Shown: one piece after another, positions 34,904-43,037 of the stretch
Numbering within the stretch: position 1 is the first letter of the stretch
Layout: each line of letters begins with the position of its first letter
From: FEN-1073 sp050010135
GTDB taxonomy: Bacteria; Chloroflexota; Anaerolineae; Anaerolineales; RBG-16-64-43
Assembly: GCA_050010135.1 (NCBI GenBank)
Contig: JBEKLP010000001.1
Coordinates: 47,957-111,956 of the forward strand
Direction of reading: 5' to 3'
DNA length: 64,000 nucleotides
Notes under the pieces: generated by a model
The model's database searches: none
What the model was told of the DNA's origin: nothing
Seen by the model: the letters and a program-made list of their open reading frames with translations, nothing else
Translations under genes and position numbers: made by a program

Positions 34904-35953
34904 CTATGAACAAAAAACCTTTGCCAGCTCCTCGGCAGGGATTCCCGGCGCGCGGACATCATAGATCTGAAAAAACCATTCTATGCGGCGAGTCAACGAT
35001 ACAACGTCGAATTCGGCGTTGTCCAAAGCCCGCTCCAGATCGATTAACCGGTCGGCGGGAAAGAAAAAGAAATCCCCGCTGAGGTGAACGTCCCTTAAAC
35101 GGCCCTTCTCATTGACGGCTGATGCCCGGACTAATCCTCCCGGCAGTTTAACCACCCGTTCCATTACGTAGACGCCCTCGGCTATTTTTACTTCGCGCCC
35201 GGCCTTCTCGCGCCGGTCGTTCTCCATCACCCAATCCATCGCGGAGTAAGCGGCGGCCAACTCGTCCGCTTTGGCGCGCAATTTTCCATCGATCTCTCGC
35301 GGGGTGAAAGGGCCGATCAGCGTTTCACACCGCCGGATGAATCGGTCCGAGACTTCCGCGATGGAAGGAGCCGCCGACCCGGTTTCCCGCGGCACGGTCG
35401 TCAGGTTTTCCTGGAGCGTCTTAAAAACCTTGTCCCGGAACTTCTCATCGGGTACCCGCAAAACCGTGGCCATCTTTTCGTAGTTGAAATCCAGGATGAA
35501 GTTACCCACCACAACGATCCGCTCATTAATCTCGGCCGCACCATTGCCGGAGATTTTCCGCCCGCGGGAAAGGATGTCATTGACGGGTTTGTATTCCGCC
35601 GGGACCCCGAATTCCCGATAGGTGTCGATCACTGGTTGAAGCAAGAATTCAAACAGTCCCGCCTTATCCACCGGAAGCCGCGGATCATCTTTGCGTAGGA
35701 TAAACTGATAAAAAAGCTGCCCGCGATCGAGGTATACCGCGCCCCCGCCCACTTCGCGGCGGAAGACCGGAATCCCTTCGTGGTCGATGTACTCCAAATC
35801 GAGTTCCTTGGCCGCATCCTGATGGAACCCGAGGCACACGTACGGTGTTCCCGGTTCCACCAAACACATTCCTTCCCGGCCGAGATGTGCAAGCGCATGG
35901 TAGATCGATTGGCTATCCTGCCAGGGCCGGGTACCGAGATTGTAGAGATCCAT
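34904..35953 (-). CDS. lplA: Lipoate-protein ligase
   Basis: A protein of 349 residues. It has the lipoate-binding GFHQDAAKELDLEYIDHEGI region with RREVGGGAVYLDRGQLFYQF (the RRxxGGGAV motif, about 65-84), and the catalytic Lys in NDILSRGRKISGNGAAEINE. A C-terminal accessory domain completes a two-domain LplA. It activates lipoate to lipoyl-AMP and loads it on carrier proteins. The only candidate substrate in the window is the GcvH-like protein at 41391. The gene follows the hydrogenase protease gene by 21 bases, so its expression is tied to the hydrogenase operon. Confidence 0.85.
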   Translation of the reverse strand: MDLYNLGTRPWQDSQSIYHALAHLGREGMCLVEPGTPYVCLGFHQDAAKELDLEYIDHEGIPVFRREVGGGAVYLDRGQLFYQFILRKDDPRLPVDKAGLFEFLLQPVIDTYREFGVPAEYKPVNDILSRGRKISGNGAAEINERIVVVGNFILDFNYEKMATVLRVPDEKFRDKVFKTLQENLTTVPRETGSAAPSIAEVSDRFIRRCETLIGPFTPREIDGKLRAKADELAAAYSAMDWVMENDRREKAGREVKIAEGVYVMERVVKLPGGLVRASAVNEKGRLRDVHLSGDFFFFPADRLIDLERALDNAEFDVVSLTRRIEWFFQIYDVRAPGIPAEELAKVFCS

Positions 35954-35974
35954 GCCTTACACCTATTTACCTTC

Positions 35975-36454
35975 TTACGGCGGGGTGAGGATCCACTCCC
36001 GCAACACTGCCTCGGCTTTGGCCAACATTTCTGGTAATGCGCCGACAGCCACCGGACTGAGCGAATCCCCGGTTGAAAGATCCGCCGGTTGCATCCCGAT
36101 CAGAATCATCCGCGCCGGCAGACGGCCGCGGATCCGCGCCAGGCCGAGCACTTCCTGCAGTGTTACCTGGTGTTCGGAAAGTTTGATCCCCGAATACTTC
36201 GGAATGGAATCCCCGGAGAGTTCGATTACAGCTCCCGGCGGAGAGCCGCAATCCACGGCGTCGAGGATTAGGAGCGCCGCGGCTTTCTCCACATAGGGGA
36301 GCAGGTTCAAGCCGAGCGTTCCGCCGTCGAGGAACTCGACATCGGGCAGGGATTGGCCATTGCGCTCTGCCAGCGCGCGGACAGCGTGCACGCCGACGCC
36401 CTCGTCGGTGAGCAGCAAATTCCCCACGCCCAGGACGGTGATCGAACGGGCCAT
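35975..36454 (-). CDS. hynD: Hydrogenase maturation endopeptidase
   Basis: A protein of 159 residues of the HyaD/HybD family: VLGVGNLLLTDEGVGVHAVR (nickel-sensing Glu18-type residue in DEGVG), LDGGTLGLNLLPYVE and the Asp of ILDAVDCGSPPG. It checks nickel insertion and removes the C-terminal tail of the hydrogenase large subunit. Its gene is 16 bases downstream of that subunit gene. The HypA-F accessory proteins are not encoded in the window. Confidence 0.88.
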   Translation of the reverse strand: MARSITVLGVGNLLLTDEGVGVHAVRALAERNGQSLPDVEFLDGGTLGLNLLPYVEKAAALLILDAVDCGSPPGAVIELSGDSIPKYSGIKLSEHQVTLQEVLGLARIRGRLPARMILIGMQPADLSTGDSLSPVAVGALPEMLAKAEAVLREWILTPP

Positions 36455-36470
36455 CAGCGGACGCAGCCCG

Positions 36471-38252
36471 TTACGACACGCACACGTTTAGGCCGATCGC
36501 GGTTTCGCCTAGGTCTTCCCCGCGCGCGTCCGTCAGGTGGATCGCGCAGGCCATACATGGGTCGAAGGAGTGGATCACACGCAGGATTTCGAGCGGCTTT
36601 TGCGGGTCGGCCAGCTTCGTGCCGACCAGCGCCATTTCGTAGGCTCCGGGGTTGCCCGCTCCGTCGCGCGGCGAGGCGTTCCAGGTGGTGGGCACGACCA
36701 TCTGATAGTTGGCGATCTTTCCGCCGTCGATCACGATCCAGTGACCGAGCGCGCCGCGCGGCGCTTCCATGAACCCGAACCCCTCGGCGTGCGCGGGCCA
36801 GGTGAGCGGCTCCCACTTCGCGCCGTTGAATGTGGCGGTGTTCCCTGCCTTTATCAAATCCAGAATCGATTGATACATCGATTGCATCGCGTGCGCAATT
36901 ACCACTGTCTCCAGGCAGCGCGCGGCGGTCCGTCCGAGCGTGGTGAAGAGCACGTCTGGGAACGGCAGGGTACGGCCGGAAACCTCGCTCAACCGCGCGA
37001 TCGCCTGGCCGGCGAGCGCCTTGGTCTCCGCATGGCCGGAAGCGTAAAGCGCGAGCACCCGCGCCAGCGGCCCCACCTCCATCGATTGATCCGCCCAGCG
37101 CGGCGCTTTGAGCCAGGAATATTTTCCGTCGACGTTGAGCTGGTCATACGGCGGCTGCGGGCCGGTGTAGTTCAAATTGGTTTCGCCGTTCCATGGGTGG
37201 AGTCCAGTGCCGTCGCCCGCGCCGTAGCGATACCAGGAATGCGGGATAAACTCCTTCATCTTCTGCAGGTCACGCGGGTCGGGCTCCTGGACGTTCGCAA
37301 GATCACGATTGAGGATGAGCGTGCGCGGTACCAGATAGCCCTTGGTATCGAGCGGATCGTCGCCGGGGAACTCGCCCCATGTCAGGAAGTTTTTCAGCCC
37401 CTCACCGAGGAGCGCGTGCGTCGAAAAATAGTCGTCGTCCTTCAGGTACAGCCCGCCCACCGCTAGCAGGTCTGGCAGGTAGACCTGCTCGACGAACGCA
37501 ACCATTTTGTCGATCGACTCGGAGATGATCGACAGCCGTTCGGCGTTCAGCGTGAGCTCGCCGTTCAGGTCGATCGGCATGGGCACGCCGCCGACAACGA
37601 AATTCGGGTGCGGATTCTTTCCGCCCAGGATGGTGTGAATTTTAACGGCGTCCTTCTGCCAATCGAGCGCCTCGAGGTAGTGCGCCACCGCCAGCAGGTC
37701 CACCTCCGGCGGAAGGATGTAGGCGGGATGGCCCCAGTAGCCGTTGGCGAAAATGGAAAGCTGTCCGCTGTCGACGATCGCCTTAACCTTCTTCTGCACG
37801 TCCGCAAAATATCCCGCCGAGGCGTTCGGCCAGGCGGAGAGCGACTGTTGCAACGCGGCCGTCGCTTGCGGGTCGGCGCTCAGCACGCCGGTCACGTCCA
37901 CCCAATCCAGCGCATGGAGATGATAAAAGTGCATTACATGGTCGTGCACGTACTGCTGGGCGACCATTAGGTTCCGTAGAACGTTCGCCGCCGGAGGGAT
38001 GCGGATCTTCAGCGCGTCTTCCACCGAGCGGATGGAGGCGAACGCGTGAACGGTGGTGCACACGCCGCAGGCGCGCTGGGTGAAGGCCCAGGCCTCCCGG
38101 GGATCGCGGCCGATCAGGATTTTTTCGATCCCGCGCACCATCGTGCCGGAGGAGTAGGCCGCGGTGATCACATTCTGAGAATCAAGCTGGGCTTCAATCC
38201 GCAGGTGCCCTTCGATTCGGGTAATCGGGTCGATCACAATTCGTTGCGCCAT
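36471..38252 (-). CDS. hynL: [NiFe] hydrogenase large subunit, group 1, Isp-type
   Basis: A catalytic subunit of 593 residues. The N-terminal nickel site is QRACGVCTTVHA (about 61-72), with Ala where Ile or Phe is more usual. The C-terminal one is DPCMACAIH, followed by a 21-residue tail (LTDARGEDLGETAIGLNVCV...) for the maturation protease to remove. RIEGHLRIEA near the N-terminus is canonical. It oxidises H2 or makes it at the Ni-Fe(CN)2CO centre. In the order hynS-isp1-isp2-hynL the large subunit gene comes last, as in Thiocapsa. Likely exported with the Tat-borne small subunit. Confidence 0.93.
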   Translation of the reverse strand: MAQRIVIDPITRIEGHLRIEAQLDSQNVITAAYSSGTMVRGIEKILIGRDPREAWAFTQRACGVCTTVHAFASIRSVEDALKIRIPPAANVLRNLMVAQQYVHDHVMHFYHLHALDWVDVTGVLSADPQATAALQQSLSAWPNASAGYFADVQKKVKAIVDSGQLSIFANGYWGHPAYILPPEVDLLAVAHYLEALDWQKDAVKIHTILGGKNPHPNFVVGGVPMPIDLNGELTLNAERLSIISESIDKMVAFVEQVYLPDLLAVGGLYLKDDDYFSTHALLGEGLKNFLTWGEFPGDDPLDTKGYLVPRTLILNRDLANVQEPDPRDLQKMKEFIPHSWYRYGAGDGTGLHPWNGETNLNYTGPQPPYDQLNVDGKYSWLKAPRWADQSMEVGPLARVLALYASGHAETKALAGQAIARLSEVSGRTLPFPDVLFTTLGRTAARCLETVVIAHAMQSMYQSILDLIKAGNTATFNGAKWEPLTWPAHAEGFGFMEAPRGALGHWIVIDGGKIANYQMVVPTTWNASPRDGAGNPGAYEMALVGTKLADPQKPLEILRVIHSFDPCMACAIHLTDARGEDLGETAIGLNVCVS

Positions 38253-38265
38253 GTCGCTCTCCTTC

Positions 38266-39531
38266 CTACGATTCCAACGCGCCGGCGACCAGCTCAGACA
38301 ACCCGGCCACCTTCACATCCAATCCGAAGTGCGCGACGCAATCGGTGAACTGCAGGCGGCAGTTGGAGCAGGTCATCGTGACCGTCTTGGCCCCCACCGC
38401 CCGCAGCTGCTCGATCTTCAGTTCGAACGCGGCGTACCGGTTGGGATCGGCTTCCTTGATCGCGATCACGCCGCCCCCGCCGCCGCAACAGACGGCTTCT
38501 TCCTTGTTGGGCGTCAACTCGCGAAAAGTTTGCGGGGCAAGCACACCCAGCACCTCACGCGGTTCGCGGATGAAGCCGCCGCGGCGCTGGATCTTGCAAG
38601 CGTCGTGGAAGGTGATGGTTCCGCCGCCGTCGAGCGCGCCGCGCTTGACCTTGATCTTTCCGTCGCGGATGTAATCCCACAGCTTGCCGGCGATGTGCGT
38701 CACCTCGATCCCGGCCGGAACCTCCATCATGTTCGCCGCGTTCCAGCGCAGCGCGTCATACGCGTGTCCGCACTCGGTCACGAGGATCCGCTTGACGCCG
38801 AGTTCTTTGGCGGCATCGAATACCCGTTTCATAAACAGAACGGTGCGCTCCGGGCTGCCCTCGTAGAAGCCGAAGTTCACCACCTCGCGCCCCTTCCGGC
38901 TCAGGGTCCACTTCTCGCCGGCCGCATGCAGAATTTTGGCGATCGCCGCGACGTTGCCGGGGAACTTCATGATTTCGATCGAGGAGAACACCACCAGCAC
39001 CTCGGCGCCTGGTTGATCGATCGGCAGTGCGACCTCCCACTCGTCGGCGATCCATTCCATGCGCTGGTCGAAGACCGCATCGGTCACGCCGAGCGGACTG
39101 CCCTCCGTCACCTGTTTATTCACGGCGGCCATCAGATCGGCCGGAACGGCTTCCGCGGCGGAGAGCGCCTCGCGGACAGCATGGATCAGGGAACCGAGGT
39201 CGATCCCCATCGGGCACACGAGCGCGCATTTGTTGCACATGGTGCAGGCTTCGTAATCGATCGTGCTCCAGCGGGAAATGTCGGCGTCCGAAATCGGATG
39301 ATCCAATCCCAGCGCGACCTTTACCCGTCCGAAGACGGTGAAACGCTGTTCGTAGGCCCGGCGCAGTAGCTCGATTTTCCAGACGGGCGCGTACTCCGGG
39401 TTGCCGGTGGCCTGGTAGAAGTGGCAGGCCTCGGCGCACATCCCGCAGCGCGTACAGGCTTCCAGCTGGGAAGCCACCCAGCCGCCGGTTTCGGAGACGA
39501 ACGTTTGAACCGCGGTTTGCGTTTTCATCAT
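38266..39531 (-). CDS. isp2: Isp2: HdrD-like iron-sulfur/CCG protein
   Basis: A protein of 421 residues. Two 4Fe-4S motifs occur in the first third: CTRCGMCAEACH (about 26-37) and CTMCNKCALVCP (about 96-107). The C-terminal catalytic-type cysteine domain has CGHAYDALRW, HDACKIQRRGG, CCGGGGG and TCSNCRLQF, the CCG pattern of heterodisulfide reductase HdrD and DsrK. In Isp-type hydrogenases it carries electrons between the hydrogenase and the cytoplasm through Isp1, and may reduce a disulfide or trisulfide. The full cysteine set suggests an active site, not just electron wiring. Confidence 0.88.
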   Translation of the reverse strand: MMKTQTAVQTFVSETGGWVASQLEACTRCGMCAEACHFYQATGNPEYAPVWKIELLRRAYEQRFTVFGRVKVALGLDHPISDADISRWSTIDYEACTMCNKCALVCPMGIDLGSLIHAVREALSAAEAVPADLMAAVNKQVTEGSPLGVTDAVFDQRMEWIADEWEVALPIDQPGAEVLVVFSSIEIMKFPGNVAAIAKILHAAGEKWTLSRKGREVVNFGFYEGSPERTVLFMKRVFDAAKELGVKRILVTECGHAYDALRWNAANMMEVPAGIEVTHIAGKLWDYIRDGKIKVKRGALDGGGTITFHDACKIQRRGGFIREPREVLGVLAPQTFRELTPNKEEAVCCGGGGGVIAIKEADPNRYAAFELKIEQLRAVGAKTVTMTCSNCRLQFTDCVAHFGLDVKVAGLSELVAGALES

Positions 39532-39539
39532 CGGCCTCC

Positions 39540-40217
39540 TTACGGCGTCACCGCGCGCTTGCCGAACTGCGCGCCGTGGATCGTGCGCGAGAAGAAATAG
39601 AACATGAAGTGAGCGATCCGGCTGAAGGGGATCCAGATCAACAGGATGTTGACGGTCAGCATGTGGATGGTGAATCCCATTTCATACGGGAAGAAGAGAT
39701 GATGGGTGAGGATGTACCCGGTGGTCATGGGGAGAAATACGAACAGCAGATTCAGCCATTCCGACGCGCCAGTGAGCAGCTTGAGCACCGGATGGATCAG
39801 GCGGTTGATCGCGAGCGCGATCATCGCCGCGATCCCTGCGGCCGCCATCCAGTCCACGATCGGCAGGGGCAGCGTCGGCCAGCCGAACCCCAGCAGGCTT
39901 TTCCAGACCAGCATGTGCGCCGTCCCCAGGATCAGGACGATGAACAGGCTTAGGTGGAACAATCCGCCGGCGAGATAAATGAGCGGGTTGCGAGTGAAGG
40001 TGTTTTTCACCCAAGGGATGAACGGCCAGATGAAGAAACCCTTAAGGTAGGAAATCAGCACTCCGCCCAGCTTGCTTCCTTTTCCGGGAACCTTATCAGG
40101 CTTCCAGCCCAACAGAAGCACGCGCACGAAACGGTAGGTCATGCCGCCGATAAAAATGATCAGCGCGGCGTAGAAGAACGGGCCGCGTGCGAATTCGAGC
40201 GCAGCGTTCCAGTTCAT
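39540..40217 (-). CDS. isp1: Isp1: membrane cytochrome b subunit (HdrE/DsrM/NarI-like)
   Basis: A protein of 225 residues read from ATG 40217, which overlaps the end of the small-subunit gene (ATGA-type). An N-terminal reading from 40469 would add out-of-family sequence. Five membrane helices carry His residues at FHLSLFIVLILGTAHMLVW and TGYILTHHLFFPYEMGFTIH, suited to bind two b-type haems. It anchors the hydrogenase, and passes electrons between the outer-face HynSL and the inner-face Isp2. Confidence 0.87.
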   Translation of the reverse strand: MNWNAALEFARGPFFYAALIIFIGGMTYRFVRVLLLGWKPDKVPGKGSKLGGVLISYLKGFFIWPFIPWVKNTFTRNPLIYLAGGLFHLSLFIVLILGTAHMLVWKSLLGFGWPTLPLPIVDWMAAAGIAAMIALAINRLIHPVLKLLTGASEWLNLLFVFLPMTTGYILTHHLFFPYEMGFTIHMLTVNILLIWIPFSRIAHFMFYFFSRTIHGAQFGKRAVTP

Positions 40218-41329
40218 TTCGCCTCCTTCGCATCCGGCGCTTCCGCCATCTCGACCGCGGGATGTGTCTTTTGTGAGCGGTTGATTACCGCCGCGCCGAT
40301 GCCGACCGCCGCGCCGATCCCGACCGCCGCGGCCGCGGCCGCGAGCGCCGGGCGGGAGAGCGGAGCGGACTGGCCCTGGTAGAACCCGCCGCCGTCCCAG
40401 AAATCCGGTTGCGAGCAACCGAGGCACGGGTGGCCGGATTGCACCGGGAAGGAAAGCCCGGCGTCCCATTTGATGGTGGCGCAGGCGTTGTACGTGGTAG
40501 GACCCTTGCAGCCGAGCTTATAGAGGCACCAGCCCTGGCGCGCGCCTACGCCGTCGAAGGAGTCCGCAAATTTTCCGGCTTCGTAGAACGGGCGGCGCAG
40601 GCAACGGTCGTGGATGGTATTGCCGTAGAAGGCCACCGGCCGTTTCAGGGAATCCAATTCGGGCACGCCGAAAAGAACGTAATTGACAATCACGCCCGCG
40701 GTCACCTCGGGAATGGCCGGGCAGCCGGGGATGTTGATGATCGGCTTGTCCTTGACCAAAGCCATCACGCTGTGTGCGGTGGTTGGATTGGGATTAGCCT
40801 TGGGGATGCCGCCGAAGGAGGCGCAGTTGCCGGTGGCGATAATCGCCGCCGCGCCGGCGGCCGCTTCCTGTAAAAGATCAACCGCGGTCCGCCCGCCGAC
40901 CGTGCAATACACGCCGCCGTCGCCGGTCGGGATGCTGCCTTCCACCACCAACACGTAGGCGCCGGCGTATTTCTTCATCGCCGCCTGTTTGGCTTCCTCG
41001 GCTTGGAAGCCCGCCGCCGCGGAAAGCGTTTCGTGGTATTCGATGGTGAGCGTGTTGAGGACGAGGTCCACCAGTGTCGGCGCCTGCGAGCGGGAGATAG
41101 CCTCGGTGCAGCCGGCGCAATCCTGGAACTCCAACCAGATCACCGGCGCGCGCTGCTTGGTTTGCAGCGCTTGAATTACCCGTTCCACCGGGTTAATCGG
41201 CTTGGCCAACGCATGGATCGGCGCTTCCATCAATCCAGCCGCTCCGGCCAGAATCCCGCTAAGCTTTAGGAATTCCCGGCGGGAGATCCCGCGCCCGCGC
41301 AATTCCTCCGCAATGGTTTTTTCAGGCAT
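40214..41329 (-). CDS. hynS: [NiFe] hydrogenase small subunit, Tat-exported
   Basis: A protein of 371 residues. A twin-arginine signal (SRREFLKLSG, residues 15-24, then a hydrophobic stretch) shows export. Iron-sulfur ligands are EFQDCAGCTEA (proximal cluster), ATGNCASFGG, GCPAIPE, HDRCLRRPFYEAGKF and HPCLGCSQPDFWD. A C-terminal Ala/Gly-rich helix could anchor it in the membrane. AAAGGAGG precedes ATG 41329. It passes electrons from the large subunit to Isp1. The gene starts just beyond a strong hairpin that separates it from the lipoyl-carrier gene. Confidence 0.92.
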   Translation of the reverse strand: MPEKTIAEELRGRGISRREFLKLSGILAGAAGLMEAPIHALAKPINPVERVIQALQTKQRAPVIWLEFQDCAGCTEAISRSQAPTLVDLVLNTLTIEYHETLSAAAGFQAEEAKQAAMKKYAGAYVLVVEGSIPTGDGGVYCTVGGRTAVDLLQEAAAGAAAIIATGNCASFGGIPKANPNPTTAHSVMALVKDKPIINIPGCPAIPEVTAGVIVNYVLFGVPELDSLKRPVAFYGNTIHDRCLRRPFYEAGKFADSFDGVGARQGWCLYKLGCKGPTTYNACATIKWDAGLSFPVQSGHPCLGCSQPDFWDGGGFYQGQSAPLSRPALAAAAAAVGIGAAVGIGAAVINRSQKTHPAVEMAEAPDAKEAK

Positions 41330-41347
41330 GCGGCCTCCTTTGGAATA

Positions 41348-41388
41348 AAACGAACCGGTAAAGCATCACGCGCTTTACCGGTTCGTTT
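41348..41388 (-). terminator. 17-bp perfect hairpin between carrier and hydrogenase genes
   Basis: The arms at 41348-41364 and 41372-41388 are perfect complements (AAACGAACCGGTAAAGC) with a 7-base loop. On the minus strand the stem is followed by TTATT, so it can act as an intrinsic terminator or as an mRNA-stabilising end. It would let the tusA-dsrE-carrier genes be expressed more strongly than hynS onward. Confidence 0.75.
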
Positions 41389-41390
41389 GT

Positions 41391-41837
41391 CTATTCACAG
41401 CTGATTCCGTCCGCTTCCAGCTTGGCTTGATACTTTGCAATCCCATCCGCGCCAGTTACCAGACTGCTTTTTTCGGTCTCCCAGGCGTTGGGCTGGATTT
41501 CCGCGATCCAACCCTCGCCGTACGGATCTGTTACGGCCAGGTTGGGATCGGTTTCGAGCTTGTCGTTTCCTCGCAACAGCGTTCCGGAAATCGGCGTCGA
41601 CACCGGCCCGACATATTTGCTGCTTTCTACTGTGGCCACGCTTTTCCCCTGGGCGACGGGCTGGCCGAGATTCTTTTTCCGGATGGTGACCGCGGCCAGC
41701 TTCCCGCCGGATAGTTTGGCGGCGACGGCGGTCATTCCCACCCGCATCGCGCCGCCTTCCACCGACTTCGCCCAAACATGTTTCTCGATCAGGTAATACA
41801 GGTCTTCCGGTAAATTGCACCCGCGAACGGTCGTCAT
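41391..41837 (-). CDS. GcvH-like lipoyl-carrier protein (LbpA-type)
   Basis: A protein of 148 residues from ATG 41837 (GGGAGGGACC upstream). It is a lipoyl domain of glycine-cleavage H-protein shape: LYYLIEKHVWAKSVEGG, then VATVESSKYVGPVSTPISG with the lipoyl Lys, and DPYGEGWIAEIQP. No glycine-cleavage P or T genes are nearby. GcvH-like proteins encoded next to Hdr-like and TusA/DsrE genes are known as LbpA in sulfur oxidisers, where the lipoate arm carries sulfane sulfur. That role is inferred from context, and lplA at the other end of the cluster would load it. Confidence 0.82.
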   Translation of the reverse strand: MTTVRGCNLPEDLYYLIEKHVWAKSVEGGAMRVGMTAVAAKLSGGKLAAVTIRKKNLGQPVAQGKSVATVESSKYVGPVSTPISGTLLRGNDKLETDPNLAVTDPYGEGWIAEIQPNAWETEKSSLVTGADGIAKYQAKLEADGISCE

Positions 41838-41851
41838 GGTCCCTCCCATCG

Positions 41852-42217
41852 TCAGAAAGTAAGGACGGTTTTACTTTCTTCGGCTAGTTGCCACATCGTG
41901 GCCCCGCCCACCATCTTCACACCATCGATCAGGTCCGATGGTTTCAGATCGTGCAACTCTGTCGAGGCTGTGCAGGCGTAAAATTTTACGCCGGCCTCCA
42001 TCGCTTCCTTCAGGAAATCCGAGACCGGCTTGCCGCCCGCTTTCGGGTGAATCGTTTCCGCAACGCCTTTTTTCAGTAGCAGCGTGCCGTCGATGGTGAA
42101 AAACATGGAGACGTCGTATTCCATGGTAACGCCGAGGGTGCCGAAGAAGAACGGGGTGGCGCAACGGCGCGGTGTATCCGGGCCGCTGGTCATGATGATC
42201 AGGACTTTATCGTCCAT
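41852..42217 (-). CDS. DsrE-family sulfur carrier-like protein 1
   Basis: A protein of 121 residues from ATG 42217, with AAAGGGGA upstream inside a slightly longer frame. DsrE/F fold: LIIMTSGPDTPRRCATPFFF, DVSMFFTIDGTLLLKKG, FLKEAMEAGVKFYACTASTE with the conserved Cys, and VKMVGGATMWQLAEES. DsrE-like proteins hold persulfide sulfur on that Cys and exchange it with TusA. It is 14 bases upstream of the lipoyl-carrier gene. Confidence 0.8.
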   Translation of the reverse strand: MDDKVLIIMTSGPDTPRRCATPFFFGTLGVTMEYDVSMFFTIDGTLLLKKGVAETIHPKAGGKPVSDFLKEAMEAGVKFYACTASTELHDLKPSDLIDGVKMVGGATMWQLAEESKTVLTF

Positions 42218-42238
42218 GGGGTTTCCCCTTTCCATTCG

Positions 42239-42715
42239 CTAAAATGAAAGACAGATGGCGTTCTGGCTCGCGAATTCCAGGAAGGTCGCAGCACCGCCAA
42301 TCTCAATCCCGTCGATGAGCTGGGATTTCTTCACGCCCATCACATCCATCGTCATTTGGCAGGCGATCATCCGCACTCCGCCCTCGAGGCATATTTGCAG
42401 CATCTCACTCAGCTTGGCGACCTTGGCTTTTTTCATCCAGCCGTTCATCATCCAGGTGGCCATGGGGGTCATGCCGGGCAGCATGCCGATGATGTTCGGA
42501 ATCGGCATCGGCATCGCCGGGTTGGCGATCGGCGGCACCTGGAGTTTGTCGATGTAACCTTTCTTGAGAATATTCAAACCGTAGAAGGTGAAAAAGATCG
42601 CCGCCTTCATGTCCATGGCGACGGCGGCCGTGGAAAGAATGAACGGCGGGTAGGCCAGATCCATCGTGCCGTGAAGCGCGATGATGGCCAGTCGGTTGCT
42701 GGGTTCAGTGGCCAT
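42239..42715 (-). CDS. DsrE2-like protein 2
   Basis: A protein of 158 residues of the DsrE/DsrF/DrsH fold with an insertion rich in Met and Pro (PPIANPAMPMPIPNIIGMLP), the mark of the DsrE2 branch. The candidate sulfur Cys is in GGVRMIACQMTMDVMG. The hydrophobic insertion could contact the membrane. In sulfur oxidisers DsrE2 acts next to TusA and rhodanese in sulfur transfer. Here it is between tusA and the other DsrE-like gene. Confidence 0.82.
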   Translation of the reverse strand: MATEPSNRLAIIALHGTMDLAYPPFILSTAAVAMDMKAAIFFTFYGLNILKKGYIDKLQVPPIANPAMPMPIPNIIGMLPGMTPMATWMMNGWMKKAKVAKLSEMLQICLEGGVRMIACQMTMDVMGVKKSQLIDGIEIGGAATFLEFASQNAICLSF

Positions 42716-42776
42716 ACGAGGACTCCTTCTGCTTAAAACCGCAAGTGTTCAAATACGTTCGACGGATTATTCGGCC

Positions 42777-43013
42777 CTATTTGGTTCGTTTGATGAAGAA
42801 CGTGTAACTGCTCCCAGACTGTTCCTTGCCGACAAGTTCGTGGCCGGTCTTCTTTGTCCAAGCGTCGATGTCGCTGCCGGAGCCCGGGTCGGTGGAGATC
42901 ATCTTCAACACCTGCCCGATCTGCAAGCTGTCGATCGCTTTCTTGGTTTTGATGATCGGCATGGGGCAGGCCATTCCGCTGCAGTCGAGCGTTTGGTCGG
43001 GTGTGATGGGCAT
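42777..43013 (-). CDS. tusA: TusA-family sulfur carrier
   Basis: A protein of 78 residues with the signature LDCSGMACPMPIIKTKKA, in which the CPxP Cys carries persulfide sulfur. Length and fold are typical. AGGAGG stands before ATG 43013. It begins the sulfur-carrier run, 24 bases downstream of the regulator gene, and could receive sulfur from the rhodanese at 44394 and pass it to DsrE-like proteins or the lipoyl carrier. Confidence 0.92.
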   Translation of the reverse strand: MPITPDQTLDCSGMACPMPIIKTKKAIDSLQIGQVLKMISTDPGSGSDIDAWTKKTGHELVGKEQSGSSYTFFIKRTK

Positions 43014-43037
43014 AGGAAACCTCCTGAGGAGAAAAAA

